The notes: generated by a model not told the origin, from the sequence alone. Shown: positions 1 through 5,737, counted from the stretch's first letter. The stretch is DNA of 7,494 nt from Candidatus Kerfeldbacteria bacterium (GCA_016217865.1 JACRFO010000073.1:1-7494), one strand, 5' to 3'. Numbers and translations are program-made.

Positions 1-300
1 TATGGCGGTGCTTCTGGGGTAGCCGACGGAACGGTTGATGCGGGTGTGCTCGTCAATGTGTTGCATCAGAGCAAGAAACCGAAAGACATCTTGTCGGAAG
101 TCCATCGGATGCTGAAAGTCGGCGCACCGCTACTCATCGTTGATTGGCGACCCGAAGTGGAAGCGACGATTGCACCAACGCGAAAAGCACGACTCGCGGC
201 AGAGTACGTTGAAGGCCTCGCGAAGTCGGTCGGCCTGGCGCCAGTCAGTCGGCTTGATCCTAGCCAGTATCACTGGGGGATCGTCGTCGCGAAGACATAA
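1..300 (+). CDS. Class I SAM-dependent methyltransferase, C-terminal part (5' end outside window)
   Basis: The frame is open from base 1 and ends at TAA 298-300, so 99 C-terminal residues are visible. The segment GTVDAGVLVNVLHQ followed by an EVHRMLKVGAPLLIVDW stretch matches the middle of the Methyltransf_11/UbiE-type fold: acidic end of strand 4, an 'LHQ' helix start, the conserved 'E..RxLKxG' helix and strand 5 ending in D-W. The end (helix with GLAKSVGLAPV, then a Y-H-W-G-I-V-V-A-K strand) fits the usual last beta hairpin. The glycine-rich SAM-binding motif would lie upstream, outside the window. The substrate cannot be told. The stop is only 3 bases before yraN, so the two are probably cotranscribed. 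The family call is fairly sure; the role is unknown. Confidence 0.8.
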   Translation, partial: YGGASGVADGTVDAGVLVNVLHQSKKPKDILSEVHRMLKVGAPLLIVDWRPEVEATIAPTRKARLAAEYVEGLAKSVGLAPVSRLDPSQYHWGIVVAKT

Positions 301-303
301 GGT

Positions 304-648
304 ATGCCGTCCGCCAGGCAACGACGTGGGACTGCGGCCGAAGACCAAGCCGCAGCATTTTTGCAGCAAAAAAGTTACCGCATCATCGACCGTCATGTGA
401 CTTCTCGGTACGGTGAAATTGACATCCTCGCTGCCGACGGCGAGACGATTGTAGCTGTTGAAGTGAAGGCGCGGCAGAGCGCAGCATTCGGCCGGGCGAT
501 TGAGGCCGTCACTCCAGCCAAGCTAGCAAAGATCACCCAAGCACTTGACGACATCCTCCACTCACGGAACTGGTCTGGTCGGCCAATCCGTATTGATGTG
601 GTCACGATCGAACCCGGCAGTATTCAGCACTACCGAGCGGTCAGCTAG
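304..648 (+). CDS. yraN: YraN/UPF0102 family putative endonuclease
   Basis: This 114-aa protein has the typical UPF0102 length and motif order. An N-terminal G-x-x-A-E helix (about residues 10-20) is followed by R-Y-G-E-I-D (35-40), a strand with V-E-V-K-A-R (52-57), and a late R-I-D-V-V strand (96-100). D40, E53 and K55 form the D...E-x-K pattern of the PD-(D/E)xK nuclease fold shared with Holliday-junction-resolvase-like enzymes. The true substrate of the family is poorly established; a role in DNA processing or repair is inferred. The ATG lies 3 bases after the upstream methyltransferase stop. The only purine tract (AAGG) is 1 base from the ATG, so translation is probably coupled to the upstream gene. 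No T-rich terminator follows; the next gene has its own promoter starting 5 bases after the stop. Confidence 0.9.
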   Translation: MPSARQRRGTAAEDQAAAFLQQKSYRIIDRHVTSRYGEIDILAADGETIVAVEVKARQSAAFGRAIEAVTPAKLAKITQALDDILHSRNWSGRPIRIDVVTIEPGSIQHYRAVS

Positions 649-653
649 GTTAG

Positions 654-682
654 TTGACGGCCAGCGGAAAGACGAGTAGATT
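654..682 (+). promoter_or_regulatory. Predicted sigma-70-type promoter for the 738-1109 gene
   Basis: The -35 box TTGACG (654-659, 5/6 consensus) is followed by exactly 17 bases and a -10 box TAGATT (677-682, 4/6). The start of transcription would fall near 689. This placement argues against a TTG start at 654, which is inside the -35 box, and supports the GTG start at 738. The -35 begins 5 bases after the yraN stop. Confidence 0.7.
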
Positions 683-737
683 CGTGGCATCGGTGTCCCG
701 CTTTTGGCTGGCGACAAACTGGGGGGTAGGTACCAGC

Positions 738-1109
738 GTGGAACGCATCGTCATCTTCTTCGAAGTGCTGGATCCGTGGGTGCGGCTGATGAACAACCGG
801 CTGTCCGGCCTGGCGCGGCTGCGCTGGGCGAACAACATCCCGGAGCTCGAGCAGTTCCTCCTCAACGGTCCGCGACCGACGCTCGTTGTCCTGACAGGCG
901 GCAGCGGTGCCAGGGATCTGGTAGGTGTCCTCGGTGTGATCGACAACCTGGTGGCGGCTGGCTACACCGATTTGGTCGCGGCCGACCCGACCGGACTGGT
1001 GAACGACCAACTGATGGCCGCTGGATGTCGACACCGGGTGGACGACCGCGACCGCCTCGCGCCGTTCATCGAGCAGTACCTCAACGGACACACCACATAC
1101 GTCGACTAG
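738..1109 (+). CDS. Small orphan protein, possible degenerate receiver-like (REC) domain
   Basis: The product has 123 residues if it starts at GTG 738. That start is preferred because it lies after the predicted transcription start and has a G-rich SD (GGGGGG 721-726, AGG 728-730) with about 7 bases spacing. I do not recognise a named family. Visible order: strand RIVIFFEV, a helix region, strand TLVVLTGG (about residues 49-56), helix ARDLVGVLGVIDNLVAAGY, strand TDLVAADP, helix TGLVNDQLMAAGC, short strand RHRVDD, and helix RLAPFIEQYL. This resembles the second half of a CheY-like fold, and the length equals one receiver domain. The usual phosphoacceptor Asp after strand 3 is replaced by T-G-G, and no conserved Lys is seen in strand 5, so phosphotransfer would not be expected. 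There is no signal peptide or membrane segment. Most codons end in G or C, unlike nusA. The stop TAG sits in the loop of the terminator hairpin. The gene is real with good confidence; the fold is a weak inference. Confidence 0.75.
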   Translation: MERIVIFFEVLDPWVRLMNNRLSGLARLRWANNIPELEQFLLNGPRPTLVVLTGGSGARDLVGVLGVIDNLVAAGYTDLVAADPTGLVNDQLMAAGCRHRVDDRDRLAPFIEQYLNGHTTYVD

Positions 1110-1123
1110 CCTCGGCGTTTTTT
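1099..1123 (+). terminator. Intrinsic terminator of the 738-1109 gene
   Basis: ACGTCGA (1099-1105) can pair with TCGGCGT (1112-1118) through 7 pairs including one T-G wobble, around a 6-base loop CTAGCC. A run of six T (1118-1123) follows. The stop codon TAG (1107-1109) lies in the loop. Confidence 0.65.
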
Positions 1124-1167
1124 CTTATACCCGCAGTACACCCCGTTGGAAAAATCGCGTATCACTT

Positions 1168-1196
1168 TTGACATTCCATGGTATCCCCGATAGGAT
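1168..1196 (+). promoter_or_regulatory. Predicted strong sigma-70-type promoter for the 1235-1528 gene
   Basis: There is a perfect -35 TTGACA (1168-1173), a 17-base spacer and a -10 TAGGAT (1191-1196, 4/6). Transcription would begin near 1203. An in-frame ATG at 1178 falls inside the spacer and cannot be the start if this promoter is used; ATG 1235 fits. Confidence 0.8.
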
Positions 1197-1234
1197 GGAC
1201 CGGTTCACCTTCGTCCCTCAACCCGGAGTGTGCC

Positions 1235-1528
1235 ATGGACGACCCGAACACCGACCGCAGTCCTTTCCACGAGACGATCATCCGTGAACTGGCGATCGCC
1301 ACCAAGGAGCCGAACGACGTCTCGGAGGGGATTCGCATCCTGGCCCTGACGCGCCTGCTCAACGGTACCCACGTACCACTCGAAGCGATGCTGCCGCTGG
1401 CGGAGCAGCTGGAGCAGCTCGGCGAAAAGACGGTGTACCGGCCGCCGCTGCGTGACAGCGCCAACCGGCTTCGCGCCCTCCACCACCACCTCGCTGCAGA
1501 TCGCCTGGCGGTAACCCCCGAGTCATAA
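1235..1528 (+). CDS. Small orphan protein, predicted all-helical, unknown function
   Basis: This is a 97-aa soluble protein starting at ATG 1235, with the SD GGAG (1225-1228) 6 bases upstream and a predicted leader of about 32 bases. I do not recognise the family. The sequence is helix-rich and polar: PFHETIIRELAIATKE, DVSEGIRILALTRLL, PLEAMLPLAEQLEQLGE and RDSANRLRALHHHLAADRL look like four amphipathic helices. There are no cysteines, no signal peptide and no membrane segment. Third-position GC is about 80% by hand count, against roughly 55% in the first 40 codons of nusA. The gene forms a complete transcription unit of under 400 bases between its own promoter and terminator, and its TAA stop is in the terminator loop. 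It precedes nusA, but the terminator separates the two. The gene call is supported by promoter, SD and terminator together. Confidence 0.75.
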   Translation: MDDPNTDRSPFHETIIRELAIATKEPNDVSEGIRILALTRLLNGTHVPLEAMLPLAEQLEQLGEKTVYRPPLRDSANRLRALHHHLAADRLAVTPES

Positions 1529-1541
1529 GGCTCGGGTTTTT
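1517..1541 (+). terminator. Intrinsic terminator of the 1235-1528 gene
   Basis: CCCGAG (1517-1522) pairs with CTCGGG (1531-1536). The stem extends inward by a T-G wobble and a C-G pair to a 4-base loop ATAA that holds the end of the coding sequence, including the TAA stop (1526-1528). A tract of five T (1537-1541) follows; its last two T are also the first bases of the next -35 box. Confidence 0.85.
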
Positions 1542-1568
1542 GACAAGGATACGTGGTCGTGATAGTCT
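1540..1568 (+). promoter_or_regulatory. Predicted promoter of nusA, overlapping the preceding terminator
   Basis: A perfect -35 TTGACA (1540-1545) starts inside the T tract of the terminator. After 17 bases comes TAGTCT (1563-1568), a weak -10 (3/6) but preceded by TG one base before it (1560-1561), an extended -10 element. The predicted transcription start is near 1575, giving a leader of about 51 bases. An alternative -10, GATAGT, exists with a 15-base spacer. Confidence 0.65.
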
Positions 1569-1576
1569 CGATCTAC

Positions 1577-1596
1577 CTAGTTCTACCCTGAACTAG
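1577..1596 (+). other. Perfect hairpin at the 5' end of the nusA leader
   Basis: CTAGTTC (1577-1583) and GAACTAG (1590-1596) form a perfect 7-bp dyad with a 6-base loop. It begins within a few bases of the predicted nusA transcription start and is not followed by a T tract, so it is not a terminator. It could stabilise the mRNA 5' end, be an operator near +1, or mediate feedback. The structure is seen; the role is not known. Confidence 0.5.
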
Positions 1597-1625
1597 TGAT
1601 TTGCGCTGACTAAACCCCTCCGCCC

Positions 1626-3008
1626 ATGGCGACCTCCGCCCTGAAACAAGCAATCGAAGAGATTTGCGCCGAAAAGAATATTCCGTACGAATCGGTTATC
1701 GAGACTATTGAAGCTGCCCTGGCTGTCGCGTACCGAAAAGACTTTGGTGAAAAGAACCAGAACGTCATTGTTGAATTTAAGGCCGAAGACGGTTCGAGCC
1801 GAGTGTTTGACGTAAAAACGGTCGTCGAAGATACACTGTACGACGAGTATCTCGAAGAGCAGAAACGCCGCGAAGCGGCCGAAGCCGAAGGCAAGCTCGA
1901 CGAGTACCTGGAGCAGAAGCGACAGGAAGAAGAGGCTCAACGGACCGCGCAAGCCGAAACGGCCGCGGCTGATGCATCGGTTGAAAGTAAAGAGGAACGG
2001 TTCGACCCAAAAAAGCACATCGGCCTGACCGAAGCGAAGCAGCTCGACAAGAAGTATGAACTTGGTGATGAAATCCGGACCGAGTTGTTTCCGCCGGCAG
2101 CCTACGGACGAATGGCGGCCCAAACGGCCAAGCAGGTGATCATCCAGAGAATTCGTGAAGCCGAGCGCGATATCGTCTACAAGGAATTCAAAGGCCGCGA
2201 AGGCGAAATGCTGACGGCGATGGTCCAACGGGTTGAAGGCCGGATGGTCTTGATTGATCTCGGTCACGCAACGGCGATCATGCCTCCTCCAGAACAAGTG
2301 CAACGCGAACATTACCGTCCCGGTGATCGGATTAAAGTCTACCTCGTGGCGGTCAACATGACGCCGCGCGGACCGGAAATCGTCGTCTCGCGGTCGCATC
2401 CGGAAATGGTGCGCAAGCTCTTCACTTTCGAAGTGCCGGAACTCCAGAATGAGGCAGTCCAAATTAAATCGATTGCTCGCGAAGCTGGATTGCGGACGAA
2501 GCTGGCGGTTTGGTCAGAACAAAAGAATATTGATCCGGTTGGCTCACTCGTCGGTCAGCGTGGGACGCGCGTGCAGACGGTCATTTCCGAACTGGGCGGT
2601 GAGAAAATCGATATCATTGAATGGTCAGATGATCCGGTCAAGTACATCACCAATGCGCTGTCACCGGCGAAAGTCATTTCGATCAAGTTGAACGATACCG
2701 AACATGCCTGCGTCGCGGAAGTCAAAGACGACCAGCTTTCCCTGGCAATCGGCAAATCCGGCCAGAACGTTCGGCTCGCCGCCAAACTCACAGGTTGGAA
2801 GATTGACCTCGTGGGCGATAGCGGCGCGACGCCGACGAGTGTTGATGGTGAAGCTACGGAAGCAGCCGTTGACGGTGAGCCAGTAGCGGAAGCGACTGGT
2901 CCGGCTGAACTAGCAGCTGGCGCAGCGAGCGATACACCAAGTGAGGCGCCCCCAGCCCCAGCCGAGCCGGTCGAAGGACCGGTCGCAACCGAACCAACTA
3001 AAGAGTAA
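1626..3008 (+). CDS. nusA: Transcription termination/antitermination factor NusA
   Basis: This 460-aa protein binds RNA polymerase and nascent RNA to modulate pausing, termination and antitermination. Domains in order: polymerase-binding N-terminal domain (about 1-70 plus 130-188, including the conserved G-R-M-A-A-Q-T-A-K-Q motif at 161-170 and the R-E-A-E-R helix at 177-181); S1 domain (about 190-258); KH1 with G310-Q-R-G313; KH2 with G376-K-S-G379 followed by Q-N-V-R-L-A-A-K-L-T-G-W; and an Ala/Pro/Glu-rich disordered tail (about 400-460). The C-terminal acidic repeats of E. coli NusA are absent. A charged Glu/Lys/Arg-rich segment (about 75-130), likely helical or coiled-coil, interrupts the N-terminal domain. 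The ATG at 1626 is supported by alignment of the first helix with known NusA proteins, yet no SD precedes it; the upstream bases are instead C-rich. The stop is 30 bases before hppA with no terminator between, so the two are probably cotranscribed. No rimP or infB is adjacent. Confidence 0.97.
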   Translation: MATSALKQAIEEICAEKNIPYESVIETIEAALAVAYRKDFGEKNQNVIVEFKAEDGSSRVFDVKTVVEDTLYDEYLEEQKRREAAEAEGKLDEYLEQKRQEEEAQRTAQAETAAADASVESKEERFDPKKHIGLTEAKQLDKKYELGDEIRTELFPPAAYGRMAAQTAKQVIIQRIREAERDIVYKEFKGREGEMLTAMVQRVEGRMVLIDLGHATAIMPPPEQVQREHYRPGDRIKVYLVAVNMTPRGPEIVVSRSHPEMVRKLFTFEVPELQNEAVQIKSIAREAGLRTKLAVWSEQKNIDPVGSLVGQRGTRVQTVISELGGEKIDIIEWSDDPVKYITNALSPAKVISIKLNDTEHACVAEVKDDQLSLAIGKSGQNVRLAAKLTGWKIDLVGDSGATPTSVDGEATEAAVDGEPVAEATGPAELAAGAASDTPSEAPPAPAEPVEGPVATEPTKE

Positions 3009-3038
3009 CTTTTTATTAGTCCACTGACCCACAGGGAT

Positions 3039-5108
3039 ATGACGTTTATCTATTTCACTCTCAGCATCAGCGCGATCGGCTTGATCGTCACCTGGATGCT
3101 TGCCCGCCTTGTCCAACGACAGGCCGAAGGCACTGAAGCCATGCAGAAAGTTGCGGCGGCAATTCGCGCCGGCGCGATGGCTTTCCTCAAGCGGCAGTAT
3201 ACAACGATTAGCCTGATCGCTGTCGGGGTGGCCGCGCTGATCGTCATGGCGTACATCAGCTCAGGCAAAGCCAGTCTGGGCTGGGAAACCGCCATTGCCT
3301 TCCTCCTCGGGGCCATTGCTTCCGGGATCGCCGGTTATATGGGCATGTATGTGTCAGTCCGAGCCAACTCGAAAGTTGCGGCGCAAGCGGATAAGGGCAG
3401 CCTCAATGGGGCCATGAGCGTGGCGCTTCGTGGCGGTGCCGTTGAGGGCATGCTCGTCTCCTCGCTCTCGCTGCTCGGATTGTCGGCGTTATTTTTCGTC
3501 TACACCCAATGGCTCCACTTTGATCCGCGGGAAGTACCGAGCGCAATCATCGGCTTCGGTTTTGGCGCCTCGCTCGTCGCCCTCTTCGCTCAACTCGGTG
3601 GCGGTATTTACACGAAGGCTGCTGATGTTGGGGCCGACCTCGTTGGTAAAGTTGAAGCAGGAATTCCTGAAGACGACCCACGCAATCCGGCCGTCATTGC
3701 CGACCTCGTTGGCGATAATGTTGGTGACTGTGCTGGTCGCGGATCTGACCTATTCGAATCCACTGCGGCCGAGAACATCGGGGCAATGATCCTCGGTGTC
3801 GCGCTCTTCCCGACGTTTGGAATTAACGGCATCCTCTTCCCGCTCGTTATCCAAGCATGCGGCATGATCGCTTCGATCATCTCCGTCTTTGTCGTCAAGG
3901 TGAAGGAGAACGAAGATCCAATGAACGCCCTCAACCGTGGTTACTACTTGGCGGCGACGCTCGGCGCGGTAGCGATGTTCTTCGTCACCAAGATGATGCT
4001 CGGCGATCATTACCTAAACTTCTTCGCCGCCGGGCTGGTTGGGATCGTCATGGGTATCATCTTCCTCTTCCTGACCCAGTACTACACCGACCACAAGTTC
4101 CGGCCGGTCATGTCGATTGCGCGGGCGAGTGAAACTGGCCCAGCCACGAACATCATTGCCGGATTAGCCGTTGGTTTCGAAAACGTCGCGCTCCCAGTGA
4201 TCACCATTGGTGCGGCGCTGTGGGGTTCCTTTGCCCTCGGTGAAGCGACCGGGCTCAACAACGGCGGGCTTTACGGTACGGCCGTTGCGACCATCGGCAT
4301 GCTCGTGACCTCGATGTACGTCCTGGCCATGGATACGTTCGGGCCAATTACGGATAATGCCGGTGGCATCGTCGAGATGTCAAATGGATCCGAATCGACT
4401 CGGAAAATCACCGACCGCCTTGACTCTGTTGGGAACACGACGAAAGCTCTGACGAAGGGGTACGCCGTTGGTTCAGCTGCACTGGCCGCCTTCCTCCTCT
4501 TCTCGGCCTACCTCGAACAGGTCAATCTCGTGACGGTCAACCTGGCGAACATCAAAGTCTTCATCGGCGCGTTCATTGGCGCGATGCTCGTCTTCCTCTT
4601 CTCGGCCTTAGCGATGCGCGCTGTTGGAAGGAGTGCCGGATATATCATCGAAGAAGTGCGCCGGCAATTCCGGGAAAAACCAGGAATCATGCAAGGTACG
4701 GAACAGCCGGACTATGGCCGGGCCGTTGATATCACGACACGCGGTGCGTTGAAGCAGATGGTACTGCCAGGCATCATCGCCATCGCGGTCCCGATTGCTG
4801 TCGGTTTGGTCCTCCGCGCTGAAGCGGCCGCAGGTATGTTGATGGTTGGCACGATTGCCGGGGTGATCATGGCGCTCGTCATGAACAACGCTGGTGGCGC
4901 CTGGGATAACGCCAAGAAATTCATCGAGTCCGGTGAGTTCAAGGATTCCAATGGCGTGGTCCAAGGGAAGAAAACGGCGGTGCACGCCGCAGCCGTTGTC
5001 GGTGACACCGTCGGTGATCCGTTCAAGGATACGGCTGGTCCATCCCTGCACGTCTTGATTAAACTCTTAGCAACACTGACACTCGTCCTCGCCGCGTTGT
5101 TCATCTAA
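3039..5108 (+). CDS. hppA: Membrane-bound proton-translocating pyrophosphatase, K+-independent type
   Basis: This 689-aa integral membrane enzyme hydrolyses pyrophosphate and pumps protons across the membrane. It is full length for the family, with about 16 predicted helices. The PPi/Mg-binding motifs are intact: D196-V-G-A-D-L-V-G-K204 through E-D-D-P (211-214), D222-L-V-G-D-N-V-G-D230, the later T-D-N-A-G-G-I-V-E (438-446), N-N-A-G-G-A-W-D-N (616-624), and G-D-T-V-G-D-P-F-K-D-T (655-665). The cation selectivity position carries lysine (G-N-T-T-K469-A-L-T-K), the signature of K+-independent H+-PPases, where K+-dependent forms have alanine. The C-A-G-R-G-S-D-L-F-E-S variant (231-241) resembles forms with R-G rather than M-A after C-A-G. 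The ATG at 3039 gives the normal first helix; the only SD-like tract (AGGGA) is one base from the ATG. The gene probably shares a transcript with nusA. Confidence 0.97.
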   Translation: MTFIYFTLSISAIGLIVTWMLARLVQRQAEGTEAMQKVAAAIRAGAMAFLKRQYTTISLIAVGVAALIVMAYISSGKASLGWETAIAFLLGAIASGIAGYMGMYVSVRANSKVAAQADKGSLNGAMSVALRGGAVEGMLVSSLSLLGLSALFFVYTQWLHFDPREVPSAIIGFGFGASLVALFAQLGGGIYTKAADVGADLVGKVEAGIPEDDPRNPAVIADLVGDNVGDCAGRGSDLFESTAAENIGAMILGVALFPTFGINGILFPLVIQACGMIASIISVFVVKVKENEDPMNALNRGYYLAATLGAVAMFFVTKMMLGDHYLNFFAAGLVGIVMGIIFLFLTQYYTDHKFRPVMSIARASETGPATNIIAGLAVGFENVALPVITIGAALWGSFALGEATGLNNGGLYGTAVATIGMLVTSMYVLAMDTFGPITDNAGGIVEMSNGSESTRKITDRLDSVGNTTKALTKGYAVGSAALAAFLLFSAYLEQVNLVTVNLANIKVFIGAFIGAMLVFLFSALAMRAVGRSAGYIIEEVRRQFREKPGIMQGTEQPDYGRAVDITTRGALKQMVLPGIIAIAVPIAVGLVLRAEAAAGMLMVGTIAGVIMALVMNNAGGAWDNAKKFIESGEFKDSNGVVQGKKTAVHAAAVVGDTVGDPFKDTAGPSLHVLIKLLATLTLVLAALFI

Positions 5109-5127
5109 CGGGCATCGAGTGCATCAC

Positions 5128-5156
5128 CAGCCCCGCTACGGCGGGGCTGGTTTTTG
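5128..5156 (+). terminator. Strong intrinsic terminator after hppA
   Basis: The arms CCAGCCCCGC (5128-5137) and GCGGGGCTGG (5142-5151) form a perfect 10-bp GC-rich stem with tetraloop TACG, followed by five T (5152-5156). It lies 19 bases after the hppA stop and would end a nusA-hppA transcript. Confidence 0.95.
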
Positions 5157-5198
5157 GAAAAGAAAATAACCTCGAGTGCTAATAGCAGATGGCGAGGT
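5155..5198 (-). terminator. Candidate weak terminator of the 5208-5612 gene
   Basis: Read on the - strand, ACCTCG (5198-5193) can pair with CGAGGT (5174-5169). The enclosed loop carries a smaller hairpin TGCTA/TAGCA (5187-5177). A T-rich stretch of mixed T and C follows. The stem is short and the T tract interrupted, so this is tentative. The terminator at 5128-5156 has no T tract in this direction. Confidence 0.35.
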
Positions 5199-5207
5199 CG
5201 AGTTGCT

Positions 5208-5612
5208 TCAGCGTTGCGGCTGGAGCTGGCGGCCGTTGAACAGCCGGATGAAGTTGGGGACGGCGTAGACGATCGCGAGGTGGAGCAGGACGATGTAGGC
5301 GGCGGCTTGACCGAGCAGGTACGTTGGCCAGCCGTCGACGAGCGAGAGCCACAGGTAGGCGCTGACCATGATGCTGGTCATCGTCCGCGACAGGGCGTCA
5401 TTGCATCCTGCCACGACCCAGTCGTTGGGCTTAGCGCCGAGTTTCTCGGCACAGGGAACGAAAGCCAGGACGACGAAGGCACAGAGCCAGATGGTATGGA
5501 GCGGGTTGGTTGAGGTCTCACCCACGACCTTGATCCGGTGTAGGACCTCTCCTGCATCCAGGCCGGCGACGAACGCGGTCATGAGGAGCACCAGTGTCCA
5601 ACAGAACTTCAT
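5208..5612 (-). CDS. Small four-helix membrane protein, unknown function
   Basis: The product has 134 residues from the ATG at 5612. A strong SD (GGAGG, plus-strand 5618-5622) sits 5 bases upstream, so a longer frame open to 5687 is rejected; its extra part also overlaps the promoter. Predicted membrane segments lie at about 3-19, 39-56, 77-93 and 97-118, and the C-terminus is basic (R-L-F-N-G-R-Q-L-Q-P-Q-R). The first segment could be a signal anchor. Cysteines occur at 4, 44, 54 and 70. I recognise no family; a four-helix protein of this size could be a holin-like, transporter-accessory or scaffold protein, but no motif decides. It uses mostly G/C-ending codons, has its own TTGACA promoter with dyad repeats, and lies between hppA and plsC on the opposite strand. 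Confidence 0.75.
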   Translation of the reverse strand: MKFCWTLVLLMTAFVAGLDAGEVLHRIKVVGETSTNPLHTIWLCAFVVLAFVPCAEKLGAKPNDWVVAGCNDALSRTMTSIMVSAYLWLSLVDGWPTYLLGQAAAYIVLLHLAIVYAVPNFIRLFNGRQLQPQR

Positions 5613-5625
5613 GTCTCCCTCCCCC

Positions 5626-5649
5626 GGTGGAGTGTCTGGTGGAATGTAC
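5626..5649. repeat. Two-copy imperfect direct repeat in the leader of the 5208-5612 gene
   Basis: Two adjacent 12-base units, GGTGGAGTGTCT (5626-5637) and GGTGGAATGTAC (5638-5649), match at 9 of 12 positions on the + strand. They lie in the predicted 5' leader just upstream of the SD of the minus-strand gene. The function is unknown; a chance duplication is possible. Confidence 0.45.
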
Positions 5650-5686
5650 CCGAGCGTCCGAGTACATAGGTATCTACTCCTGTACA
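5644..5686. promoter_or_regulatory. Three GTAC-centred sites over the promoter of the 5208-5612 gene (possible operators)
   Basis: ATGTAC (5644-5649) and GTACAT (5662-5667) are a perfect 6-bp inverted repeat with a 12-base spacer. GTACA (5662-5666) and TGTAC (5681-5685) bracket the predicted -10 box. A further dyad, ACACA (5684-5688) with TGTGT (5693-5697), lies between -10 and -35. Such a cluster over the core promoter is what a repressor site looks like. No specific regulator is suggested. Confidence 0.4.
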
Positions 5687-5700
5687 CAATACTGTGTCAA
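5671..5700 (-). promoter_or_regulatory. Predicted promoter of the 5208-5612 membrane-protein gene
   Basis: On the - strand a perfect -35 TTGACA (5700-5695) is followed after 18 bases by TAGATA (5676-5671, 3/6). The -35 begins only 4 bases after the T tract of the terminator of the upstream operon. The -10 is weak and overlapped by inverted repeats. Confidence 0.6.
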
Positions 5701-5704
5701 GCGG

Positions 5705-5737
5705 AAAAAAATGAACCAGCTCCGGGGAGAACTGGTT
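5705..5737 (-). terminator. Intrinsic terminator of the two-gene small-peptide operon
   Basis: On the - strand AACCAG (5737-5732) pairs with CTGGTT (5719-5714), with an inner CTC/GAG helix. Two bases later comes a run of seven T (5711-5705). The last two bases of the TAA stop of the 61-aa gene form the base of the stem. Confidence 0.85.

Noticed and set aside
640..660. Dyad around the yraN stop (GTCA...TGAC)
   Set aside because: It has a mismatch and no T tract, so it is not a terminator; it overlaps the next -35 and is likely coincidental.
654..737. TTG start at 654 for the 738-1109 gene
   Set aside because: The TTG is the first part of the -35 box; the predicted transcript begins near 689.
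1178..1234. In-frame ATG at 1178 extending the 1235-1528 gene upstream
   Set aside because: It lies between the -35 and -10 boxes of the gene's own predicted promoter and has no SD; ATG 1235 has GGAG at 6 bases.
1593..2462. Long open frame (289 codons) on the - strand opposite nusA
   Set aside because: It is antisense to a certain nusA gene, starts without SD, and has an unusual His/Phe/Arg-rich composition typical of a mirror frame.
2967..2982. Perfect CCGGTC/GACCGG hairpin near the end of nusA
   Set aside because: It has no T tract and lies in the coding tail; it is not a terminator and is probably a by-product of Pro/Val/Glu codons.
4608..5104. Open frames on the - strand opposite the end of hppA
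   Set aside because: They are mirror frames of a highly conserved gene with no SD or promoter.
5613..5687. N-terminal extension of the 134-aa membrane protein to 5687
   Set aside because: The extension overlaps the promoter -10 and has no SD; ATG 5612 has GGAGG at 5 bases and starts directly with a hydrophobic helix.
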